The notes under the pieces: generated by a model | What the model was told of the DNA's origin: nothing | Databases searched by the model: none | Seen by the model: the letters and a program-made list of their open reading frames with translations, nothing else | Made by a program: the position numbers and the translations under genes | Origin: Azolla caroliniana | Taxonomy: Eukaryota > Polypodiophyta | Length of the DNA: 64,000 nt | Assembly: GCA_043228905.1 (NCBI GenBank) | Contig: JBHGNT010000010.1 | Coordinates: 6,138,001-6,202,000, forward strand | Reading direction: 5' to 3' | Shown here: positions 36,819-44,429 of the stretch, piece after piece | Numbering within the stretch: the stretch's first letter is position 1 | How the letters are laid out: each line of letters begins with the position of its first letter

Positions 36819-36883
36819 ATAACCTAATGGTAAAGTCTCGACCCGTGTAACAAAAGGTTATGGGTTCGAGTCTAGTTATGACA
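36819..36883 (+). repeat. tRNA-like (SINE-like) segment at the LTR edge
   Basis: ACCTAATGGTAAAGTC (A-box-like) followed 24 bases later by GGGTTCGAGTC (B-box), on the strand opposite to the element. It is identical in the other LTR at 42118-42182, so it was part of the LTR before insertion. Confidence 0.5.
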
Positions 36884-38105
36884 CTATCCCCCCTTTAAAA
36901 CGACGAGTTTCACGAGTCGTTTTGGATTGAGGACCCGGTTTCTCGGGATATCGTCGATGGAAGTCTTCTAGAAGAGCACGAGCATTGGTCACATTCTCGA
37001 TCGGTTCCCAAGTACGCTCGCTGGGACTATATCCTAGCCAATCGACTAGATAGTAGAGCTTGTTGCGAACAATCTTGGAATCGAGGATGGCAGCGACCTC
37101 ATACTCAGGTCCATCTTCGAGCTCGATAGGAGGTGGAGGTTGTATAGTACGTCCTGGGATAGTGCTCTCGTGATAGGGTTCGAGGAGAGAACTATGAAAC
37201 ACCGGGTGTATCCGAAGTTGCGGAGGTAGCTCGAGACGAAAAGCGACATCATTAATCTTCCCGATAATACGGAAAGGACCTAATCGCCGATAATCCAACT
37301 TCTCACATGGGCGAGTAGTCTTGATGTGTCGTCGTAGCAGCCACACCCGATCTCCAATGTTAAAACTGGATGGAAGTCGATGACGATCTGCGTAGTCCTT
37401 GTGTGATTGTTGAGCTTGCTGGAGTTGAGTAGATAAATCCGCTTGTATCTTGCGTAACCGCTCCAAACGATCCTCCGCGCAAGGATTTGTGGACACTTCT
37501 GGGGTTTCAAGGACACACCACCGGGGATGATATCCCGTATAAGCGTAGAATGGCGTGACTTTAGTCGATGCGTGGATAGCGTTATTATAGGCAAATTCGG
37601 CGAACTGAAGAATATCTGCCCAGTCATTCTGATGATAGTTGAGAAAGCACCGCAGATACTGCTCCAGTGTTTGATTTGTTCGTTCGGCTTGACCGTCGGT
37701 TTGTGGGTGGTAGCCGGAGGAGAGGTTACAAGTGACCTTCAGCATTTTAAAAAGGTGCTTCCAGAATTTTGACACAAACTGGGGTCCACGATCGCTGATG
37801 ATATTATCAGGGAGTCCATGATGCCGACATACTTCCCGCATGACAATTTCGGCGGTGTCTTCACTAGATATTTCTTTAGTACATGGTAAGAAATGAGCCA
37901 TCTTCGTATATCGATCCACCACTGTGAGAATCGCACTGAATCCCTTAGAGACTGGAAGATCTGTAATGAAGTCAAGAGCAATGGATTGCCATGGCTTGCT
38001 TGGAATTGGTAATGGTTCTAATAAACCATATGGATGATGTCTTGGCATTTTCGCTCTGCAGCATGTATCGCAAGTCCGAACAAAATCTTCGACAAATTGT
38101 CGCAT
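36876..38105 (-). CDS. element A integrase with C-terminal chromodomain
   Basis: 409 codons after the in-frame TAG. Begins inside the zinc-binding domain (R-T-C-D-T-C-C-R-A-K supplies the two Cys; the His pair is upstream of the stop). Catalytic D, D, E: L-D-F-I-T-D-L-P, I-I-S-D-R-G-P-Q-F, G-Q-A-E-R-T-N-Q. A GPY/F-type module follows (Y-R-R-L-G-P-F-R-I). Residues about 325-390 form a chromodomain (Y-E-V-A-A-I-L-D-S, then Y-L-V-D-W-L-G-Y, W-E-P), which in the family directs integration to chromatin marks. The frame runs through the polypurine tract and stops with a TAA inside the LTR. In life it would be part of Gag-Pol, not separately started. Confidence 0.85.
   Translation of the reverse strand: MRQFVEDFVRTCDTCCRAKMPRHHPYGLLEPLPIPSKPWQSIALDFITDLPVSKGFSAILTVVDRYTKMAHFLPCTKEISSEDTAEIVMREVCRHHGLPDNIISDRGPQFVSKFWKHLFKMLKVTCNLSSGYHPQTDGQAERTNQTLEQYLRCFLNYHQNDWADILQFAEFAYNNAIHASTKVTPFYAYTGYHPRWCVLETPEVSTNPCAEDRLERLRKIQADLSTQLQQAQQSHKDYADRHRLPSSFNIGDRVWLLRRHIKTTRPCEKLDYRRLGPFRIIGKINDVAFRLELPPQLRIHPVFHSSLLEPYHESTIPGRTIQPPPPIELEDGPEYEVAAILDSKIVRNKLYYLVDWLGYSPSERTWEPIENVTNARALLEDFHRRYPEKPGPQSKTTRETRRFKGGIVS
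36884..36900 (-). promoter_or_regulatory. polypurine tract of element A, inside the integrase frame
   Basis: In element sense the run AAAGGGGGGATAG directly precedes the LTR start TGTCATAA. It also encodes K-G-G-I, and the next codons V-S-stop use the first LTR bases. Confidence 0.8.
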
Positions 38106-38114
38106 ACGGGGCCA

Positions 38115-40473
38115 CTAGAATGATCGTTGTACTAAATCTAATGTTTTAGTACTACCAAAATGTCCTGCTGTATATGTGTCATGGCAGTTTTGTACTACTC
38201 GAAGGCGGCAAGAACCATTAGGAACATACAAAAGTTCTTTAAAGAAGAGTAATCCATCACAGTATTTGAATTGCCGATAATCCGTACCCGGTGATTGTGA
38301 TTGTGAACATGACGCTCGAGAGGGGTCAATTTGTGCTAGTATAGCTTGGGCGAAAGCGTCAGTCTTCAAGTCCTCACGTATAGTATTGGTAATGTCGGAA
38401 TCCACGGGCATGTCAAAGACCTGTGCTGCTTGCAGTCGTGCTGGACCCAAGATTACTTGCTTCTGGTTATCGAAAGCTGGCTCACCGGGACGTGGTGTTA
38501 GATACGAACGCCGTGATAATGCATCTGCCTTCCCTTGGTGCTTCCCCGGACGATATGTAATTTTGAAGTCGAAGCGTGTGAGGAAGTGGGCCCACCGAGC
38601 TTGACGTCGGTTCAGTACACGAGCATCTTGAAAGTAGGCAAGGTTCTTGTGGTCACTGAATACAGTGACCTGATGAGGAGATCCCTCCAGGAAATGCCTC
38701 CATTGCATAAAAGAATCAACTATTGCTAATAGCTCTTTATCATGAATTTCGTAGTTGATTTCGGCGGCGTCAAACTTACGGGAGTGGAAAGCCACAGGAT
38801 GTAGCTTCTCGTCGTTACCCTGTTGTGACAGAATGCTCCCCAATGCGAAATCCGATGCATCAGCTTCGATAATGAATGTTTTTTCCGGATCCACATGACC
38901 TAAAATTGGAGCTGATGTAAATGCCTTCTTAAGACTCTCGAAAGCCATGTCCGTCTCTTTAGACCAAATGAATGATTGTCCCTTCCTGGTGAGCTGTGTG
39001 AGAGGCAGCACAATTTTTGAGTAATTTTGTATGAACTTCCGGTAGAAATTTGCAAAGCCTAGGAAGCATTGCACATCCCGCACCGAACGCGGAGTGTGCC
39101 ATTCTATCACCGTTTTGACCTTGGCTGGGTCCATAGATATGCCTTCTGAGGAGATGACATAGCCGAGAAACTCCACTTGGTTGCACCCGAAACTACATTT
39201 CTCTAACTTTGCATACAGACCATGTTCTCGAAGTCGTTTTAGTACTAATAGTACATGAGAATCATGTTCTTCTTGGGTCTTTGAATAAACCAGTAGATCA
39301 TCCAAATAGATGATCAAAAAATCATCCAAGAGATCTCGAAATATATCATTCGCCATGTGCTGGAAGACTGCCGGCGCATTAGTGAGTCCGAACGGCATGA
39401 CCGTATACTCGAAGTGCCCATATCTGGTGCGAAATGCGGTCTTCCATTCATCTCCTGGTCGGATCCGTACGAGGTTATAGGCTCCTCGTAAGTCGATCTT
39501 CGTGAAGAACCTGGCACCGTTGATCCGTTCTAAAAGACTTGAGATAAGGGGAAGAGCATACCTATTTCTTACTGTGACCTTATTCAAGCCACGGTAATCT
39601 ACAACGAGTCGAAGCGAGCCATCTTTTTTCTTGACGAAGAAAATGGGTGCGCCGGCTGGAGATTTCGAATGCCGAATGAAACCGTTCTCCAAATTCTCCT
39701 CTATATAGGCTCGAAGGACTTCTAGCTCGGTTGGTGACAAATTGTAGATCGGCCCCCATGGCGGCTCTTTTCCCGGTTGTAAGTCGATGGCGCAGTCGTA
39801 CGACCGATGATGAGGAAGTGTGTTGGCTTGTACTTTATCGAACACATCAGCATACTGACGATACTTCTCGGGAAGTTGAACGGTGGACTCCTCTTTGGTG
39901 GTGCTGGAGGGTTGTACTGATATTGCAAAGAGAAACATTTCCTCCTTGCGCCCTTCCTCACGCAACTGACGTAGCGAAATGGTTGCAACCTTCTGGGTAG
40001 ATCCTTGGGTTTGTCGCAACCGGATTTCCCTTGTCCTCCAATCTATGTCTGGGTCATGTAACTCGAACCATGGTAATCCTAAAACTATGGGATGTTCTGG
40101 AATACTAATAATATTAAATGATACTACACATGTTAAGTTATCTAGGACAATATTAACGGGTTCCGACTCTTCTATGATATTACCAGAAGCAATGGGACGA
40201 CCATCAATGACTACTACTGAGGCTGGACATGGGAGCTTTCTGAGAGATATCTGATGAGCTCGGGCAAAATTCCTATCCATGAAGCAAGAATTAGCTCCGG
40301 AATCTAGAAGGGCTAAGGTATGTACTGGAGGGGTACTTTTAGTACTAACTGCTACTTGGGCTACGAACACATCACTAACTTGCTTAGAGGGAATGGAACC
40401 ACTAATGGGCTGCACAGATCTAGGGCTGTCCAACCAAACGGCTCCTATTTTGGCTGGACTTAGTCGTTTAACT
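38115..40473 (-). CDS. element A Pol: protease, RT, RNase H, integrase N-terminus
   Basis: Open to 38115 and open upstream of the gag stop. No ATG is near its beginning; the first good match starts around a TTG at 40433, so translation probably comes by frameshifting from gag. Protease: A-L-L-D-S-G-A-N-S-C-F-M-D. RT: V-D-Y-R-G-L-N-K-V-T, M-P-F-G-L-T-N-A-P-A-V-F-Q and catalytic I-I-Y-L-D-D-L-L-V-Y-S. RNase H: I-I-E-A-D-A-S-D-F-A-L-G, and Y-E-I-H-D-K-E-L-L-A-I. The end carries the His pair of the integrase zinc finger (N-C-H-D-T-Y-T-A-G-H). A TAG at 38112-38114 stops it; downstream sequence continues in the same frame. One base change explains the break, consistent with the young LTRs. Confidence 0.88.
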
Positions 40474-41629
40474 CTTCTTCTAATTGGCTAAGGACATCAA
40501 ATTTGTTTGCGAGATTCGGACTATTAGTACTATTAGGACTATTATGACTATGAGGATTATCAGAGATTCCTACTGAAATAGACTCGGGTTTAGTATAGTC
40601 AGAACTAACAATGACTTGGTTTACCTGCCTTCTTGGTCTATGGGGACAGTTTATCGCGATATGCCCTGGTCCACCGCAATAAAGGCATAATCGGTTTGTT
40701 CGGCGTCGTTGCTTTTCCTCCTCCGATAGCGGCCCACGACGACGTGTAGTGTCAATTTCCATTGGAGTTGGAGTACTTACTGGAGGCGCATTATGTGACT
40801 CCCTTTGAAAAGGTTTCGCTACCACTGAGGCATAGGTAGGCTCGGATCTTGCCCTCGGCATCTGAAATTGTCGTTCCGAACGTCGCTCGAAGAGGCGGTT
40901 GTCACATCTGACCGCTCGACTGATTGCTTCTGTTAATGATTTTGGCTCTTCAGGGAAAGTCAAGAGTAAATCCTTGACATCGTTGCGTAGACCATAGCGG
41001 AACTGCTCCATCAATGCTTGATCATCCCAGGGGATATCGGCGGCGAGTAGGCGGAAATCTGCAGCATATGCGGAGGCTGGACGGTCACCTTGGCGTAATC
41101 GCCGGATTTTGTTGATTGCAGTCCTTATGCTGTCAGTATCTCCAAAACATGCTTTAAACTCACTTATGAATTCTTCAAAATTATTTAGTACTGGAGATTC
41201 CTTTTCTAGTAGCGGAGCGAACCATGCTAATGCTGAGCCATTTAACAACGTGCCTACTAAACCCACTCGTGATGCATCGGTGGGATATCGGGACGGATGC
41301 ATTTGAATAACTAACCGTACCTGGTTAAGAAACCCTCTAAACTGCGATCGCGTTCCATCGAACTTCGTGGGAAGGCCAATCTTGGGTTCTTTATGAATCC
41401 CTTGTGCTCCGTGCCCTTGTTGTTGCATTGCTACGATGGTTGCTTCGAGTTGTTGCACGCGTAACGCAAGTTCGCCATGCTGTTGTTGCGTTTGCTGCTT
41501 TTCTAAGGAAATTTGCTGAAGATCCCCCAACAAGCGTTGATTTTCTTGTTCCAAAGCATGAAACTTCTCTTTCAAGCATTGAAATTCCGAGAAAACGGAT
41601 TGATACTCTTCAGCGCTAACGGTGGCCAT
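40460..41629 (-). CDS. element A Gag
   Basis: 389 residues from a clear ATG at 41629. N-terminal coiled coil (residues about 10-70, Gln-rich), then a capsid region (G-L-P-T-K-F-D-G-T-R-S-Q-F-R, W-F-A-P-L-L-E-K-E, A-Y-A-A-D-F-R-L-L-A) of the type shared by sushi-ichi elements and the domesticated mammalian PEG10/RTL proteins. One zinc knuckle near residue 320 (C-L-Y-C-G-G-P-G-H-I-A-I-N-C) packages RNA. C-terminus is Ser/Asn-rich. Complete and apparently functional. Confidence 0.9.
   Translation of the reverse strand: MATVSAEEYQSVFSEFQCLKEKFHALEQENQRLLGDLQQISLEKQQTQQQHGELALRVQQLEATIVAMQQQGHGAQGIHKEPKIGLPTKFDGTRSQFRGFLNQVRLVIQMHPSRYPTDASRVGLVGTLLNGSALAWFAPLLEKESPVLNNFEEFISEFKACFGDTDSIRTAINKIRRLRQGDRPASAYAADFRLLAADIPWDDQALMEQFRYGLRNDVKDLLLTFPEEPKSLTEAISRAVRCDNRLFERRSERQFQMPRARSEPTYASVVAKPFQRESHNAPPVSTPTPMEIDTTRRRGPLSEEEKQRRRTNRLCLYCGGPGHIAINCPHRPRRQVNQVIVSSDYTKPESISVGISDNPHSHNSPNSTNSPNLANKFDVLSQLEEELND
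40466..40472 (-). promoter_or_regulatory. putative -1 ribosomal frameshift heptamer GTTAAAC
   Basis: In gag the final codons are GAG TTA AAC GAC TAA. The heptamer G TTA AAC lies one codon before the gag stop and pol is exactly in the -1 frame, open across it. GUUAAAC is a known slippery heptamer in arteriviruses. No downstream pseudoknot could be judged by eye. Confidence 0.55.
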
Positions 41630-41703
41630 GGGATGAAGGAAAAGGGAAATAAGAGACTAGTAGGAAAGGAGGGAGACAGAAGGAAGAGGGAGACTAGTAG
41701 ACA

Positions 41704-41715
41704 AAATCGGTTCAA
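41704..41715 (-). promoter_or_regulatory. primer-binding site of element A (self-priming type)
   Basis: Two bases after the 5' LTR in element sense lies TTGAACCGATTT. It does not begin TGG and does not fit a tRNA 3' end. Its perfect 12-base complement AAATCGGTTCAA lies in the LTR at 41962-41973, about 33-44 bases after the TATA box, i.e. at the expected 5' end of the RNA. This is the arrangement of Tf1-type self-priming. Confidence 0.6.
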
Positions 41716-41717
41716 AC

Positions 41718-41846
41718 TGTCAAGAACTCTATTAAGGCAGAGAAGGAATTAGTACTAAAAGAAGGATTAGTACTATTGTTGGGGAATAGTACTAAGACAG
41801 AGAAGGATTAGTACTATGAGAGGTGTCGAACTTTGAGAGAAGGAAT

Positions 41847-41892
<46 letters not shown>

Positions 41893-42182
41893 TGATGCGA
41901 AAGATATATGTATTATATGACGGAAGATATACAACAGTAGTTAGAAGGCTTAAGACTGGCGTTGAACCGATTTGGTTCGAACTAATGCCTTGCGCCTCCT
42001 TTTATAGTGTCTTCAAGAATACTCCTGAAGTTTCTAGAATGTTCCAGAGAAATCTGGAATATACATCAATTTCCCAATAAAACCTAAATGAAAATAATAT
42101 CCTTCAAATTACAATTCATAACCTAATGGTAAAGTCTCGACCCGTGTAACAAAAGGTTATGGGTTCGAGTCTAGTTATGACA
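41718..42182 (-). repeat. 5' LTR of element A
   Basis: 465 bp, nearly identical to the 3' LTR. TATA box in element sense (TATAAAA) at 42000-42006; GA microsatellite at 41850-41887; tRNA-like segment at 42118-42182. Followed on its right by the target duplication ACAGG. Confidence 0.92.
41850..41887 (+). repeat. (GA)n microsatellite in element A 5' LTR
   Basis: 38 bases, against 48 bases at the same place in the 3' LTR. Confidence 0.95.
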
Positions 42183-42295
42183 ACAGGCACCTTTACGGAA
42201 TCGTTCCGGATCCGGATTGGCATACCGATTCCGATCCGTCCGTCCACATCTTCTTATATAATAATATGTATATATTAAGACTACTAATTACAACA

Positions 42296-42695
42296 GTTCT
42301 CAAATAACTATTCCTTTCACACTCTGGTTTGGACCTCCTTAAGCCTTCTTTGCCGGCCGGTAACACATGGTACGCCCGTGGGACAATACCTTGTACATCG
42401 AACCCACTATCCGGCCCTTTTACGCTTCGTCCAAAATGTCCAGAATGCTTTGCTCCAAAATTTCCAATGGCTCGTTGGGAATCTGTTGTTGCTGTTGTGG
42501 CTGTTGTTGTTGTTCCGTTTGTGGCTGTGGCTCCGTTTGTCGCTCTGGCACCGGCGTTTCCGTCGTTGGTTCCTCCGTCGGAGTTGTCTGTGGCTAACTG
42601 ATCCCGGCATGTTCTCCCTCCGGTCTTTGCACCGGCGACAGTTCCTCATCACTAAGGTTGACCGTTGCCGCCTTTCGCGCTTTTTCTTCCCGGAG
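42296..42695 (-). other. element B region between extra gene and 3' LTR
   Basis: In element sense this follows the stop of the coiled-coil protein. It holds no ORF with a domain; a GTGAAAGGAATAG stretch near 42310-42322 may be the polypurine tract. Confidence 0.4.
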
Positions 42696-44405
42696 TCAAG
42701 ACCGCTCATAGCTTTCGAACTGGATTTGAGCCTCCAGCCGATCATCGTCCAGTTGAGCTACGAGCTGTCGGACCTGCACCAATTGTTCATTCGCCAGGGC
42801 TATGAAATCTTCCGCCAGCTCATCCCTGATGGTGGTAAAGTCCTCCGAGGTCAGCATATAGCAGTCGTCGCCCTCCTTTCGCCGGTTTTCAACGTCCACC
42901 CTAAGCAATTGGAGTTCCGTGGTATTCTGTGCCCATTTTGCCCACCAACGCACAAAGCTGTCATCAATCAAGCTTTTGGTTTTAGTGAGCCATGACCGGA
43001 GGATGCACTGGATCCGTTCGGCTCCCATCTGTGATTTATTTTCTGCGGCTTGTCGCTCTTCCTTCAACTGCTTGATGATCCGAACCGTGTCCGTCTCCTG
43101 CTCCCTATAATGCGACAATTGAGTTTGATAGGTTGTTTGCAACCTCTGTAGTACCATTGACGCTCTTTCCTTGTCTTCATGGTTCTGTTTGTGGAGCTCC
43201 ATCCGGTCATTCGCCGCTTCCTCCAATAGCCTGGAACTTTCCACTCGTTCTTCGGCGAGTGCCGTTGTGGCCCTATCAACCTCTTGCCGGAGCTCGGCCA
43301 TCCGTTCCTGTTGTTGTTGATGCTCCGTCTCCAGCTGCTTGTAGTCCCGATGCAGATGATCGAAATCATCGGTCTTCTGCTTCAGCCTTTGGTTTATCTG
43401 ACGGCGCGCGCGGTCCTCCCGGTCCTTCTGTTGCCGGAGCTTTTCCTTCAGCTGCTCGATTTCCGTTTCTGCCATCCATCGTAGCTTGTCTTTTTCCTGC
43501 AACACTCTCTCTTTTTCCTCCTTCAGCCGATCGTAAGCATGATGTCCTTTACGCAGGTTTTCCTCTGCACGACGAAGGTTCTCAACAATCTTTCGTAATT
43601 CTTCTTCGACCGCCTTCTTCAAGTCGCGTTCGCGGCTCCATAATGCTTCTTGCGCGGCAAGCTCATTTCGTAATTCCGCAAGCTCTTGGGCTTGCGCCGC
43701 ATGTTTCTTCGGGACAGTTTGTGTCTCCGAGGTCTTACTCTTCTGTACATCAACCGGAGTCACCGGTGCTTGGACCTGCGTTGCGGTTAAGGCTATTTTG
43801 GCCATATCTCCTGTGATTCGATCCAAGTCTTGTTCGAGGCACCGGATCCTTGATCGGGCCGTCTCCAGTTCATCGGTTGTGACGAGCAACCGTTCCGTTT
43901 GCGCTCTTTCCTCCGCCTCTATGCATCCGACTACTCTGACAATTTGGTCTCCTATCCACCGGAGCCATTGGCTGCCGGTACACTGTTGTTGCGCTTGCAC
44001 GGAGAGTTGGCTGATGGGTTCACTCGCCGGTGGCTGGTCTTGCCTTTCTGCGTCAAGCTGCGCTTCTGGTTCTGCCAGCTGACCACTTTGTCGTTTCGAC
44101 TCTAAGTGTGTTTCGGCTAGTCGCCCCTTGTCTGCTTGTTCTTGGCCGGCTGGGGTGGTTGGCCTTTGTATCTCCGGCTCTTGGGTGACGGGGCTTGCCG
44201 GTGTTGCCTGTTCCATCCGAACTGGTTCCGGTGCCTCCCTTGGCGTGGGTTGCTCAGCGTGAGTTGTGGGTGTTCCATCCTTCTGTGGGTCCGAATGCTT
44301 CCCGGCTGATTTTGCGGTGCTCTTCACCGGCCGCCGTTGGAGGTGCTCCGTGGGTTCTTCCTCCATCTCTTCCACCTGAGTCCCGACATTCATTCTTGCC
44401 GCCAA
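42696..44405 (-). CDS. element B extra gene, part 2: coiled-coil protein
   Basis: About 569 codons, open upstream to the TGA at 44430-44432 and in the same frame as part 1; the listed start is a TTG, and the first ATG is four codons further in. Residues 1-150 are Pro/Gln/Glu-rich and low-complexity. Residues about 160-480 are strongly heptad-like and rich in Glu, Lys, Arg and Leu, i.e. a long coiled coil. The last 90 residues (R-S-W-L-T-K-T-K-S-L-I-D-D, W-W-A-K-W-A-Q-N, E-D-F-I-A-L-A-N-E-Q) look like a small helical domain. No enzyme motif, signal peptide or membrane segment. Function unknown. Extra genes in this position are known in some plant Tat-lineage elements. An open frame this long in an element with a broken pol is notable. 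Confidence 0.65.
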   Translation of the reverse strand: MAARMNVGTQVEEMEEEPTEHLQRRPVKSTAKSAGKHSDPQKDGTPTTHAEQPTPREAPEPVRMEQATPASPVTQEPEIQRPTTPAGQEQADKGRLAETHLESKRQSGQLAEPEAQLDAERQDQPPASEPISQLSVQAQQQCTGSQWLRWIGDQIVRVVGCIEAEERAQTERLLVTTDELETARSRIRCLEQDLDRITGDMAKIALTATQVQAPVTPVDVQKSKTSETQTVPKKHAAQAQELAELRNELAAQEALWSRERDLKKAVEEELRKIVENLRRAEENLRKGHHAYDRLKEEKERVLQEKDKLRWMAETEIEQLKEKLRQQKDREDRARRQINQRLKQKTDDFDHLHRDYKQLETEHQQQQERMAELRQEVDRATTALAEERVESSRLLEEAANDRMELHKQNHEDKERASMVLQRLQTTYQTQLSHYREQETDTVRIIKQLKEERQAAENKSQMGAERIQCILRSWLTKTKSLIDDSFVRWWAKWAQNTTELQLLRVDVENRRKEGDDCYMLTSEDFTTIRDELAEDFIALANEQLVQVRQLVAQLDDDRLEAQIQFESYERS

Positions 44406-44429
44406 GGTGTCCGTTTCCTGTTGCCCCGG

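Larger units (their letters stand above)
36409..36883 (-). repeat. 3' LTR of element A
   Basis: 475 bp, TGTCAGG to TTATGACA on the plus strand. In element sense it begins TGTCATAACTAG. The integrase reading frame ends eight bases inside it. Confidence 0.92.
36409..42182 (-). mobile_element. element A: young Tcn1/sushi-ichi-like chromovirus
   Basis: Two LTRs (36409-36883 and 41718-42182) are flanked by the duplication ACAGG at 36404-36408 and 42183-42187. They differ by two substitutions and a 10-base GA-tract difference, so insertion is recent. Internal: gag 41629-40460, pol in the -1 frame, chromodomain at the C-terminus. Gag (F-D-G-T-R-S-Q-F-R-G-F-L-N-Q, then P-S-R-Y-P-T-D) and RT (D-L-R-G-A-Y-N-L-V-R-I, D-E-W-K-T-A-F) resemble fungal and vertebrate Ty3 types (Tcn1, sushi-ichi, PEG10-like) more than Tekay, CRM, Reina or Galadriel. 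One in-frame TAG at 38112-38114 separates integrase from the rest. Confidence 0.88.
36124..42295 (-). repeat. 3' LTR of element B, split by element A
   Basis: The LTR consists of 36124-36408 and 42188-42295 (about 393 bp) with element A and one copy of its ACAGG duplication between. In element sense it starts TGTTGTAATTAG and ends CAATAACA, and has a TATA box CCTATATAAAGG near 36370-36380 and an AATAAAGC near 36325. Outer ends are inferred from TG..CA and were not confirmed against a second LTR. Confidence 0.5.

Noticed and set aside
43133-43816. 227-codon plus-strand frame opposite the coiled-coil gene
   Set aside because: Shadow of the minus-strand gene; Pro/Ser-rich complement of Glu/Arg codons with no domain.
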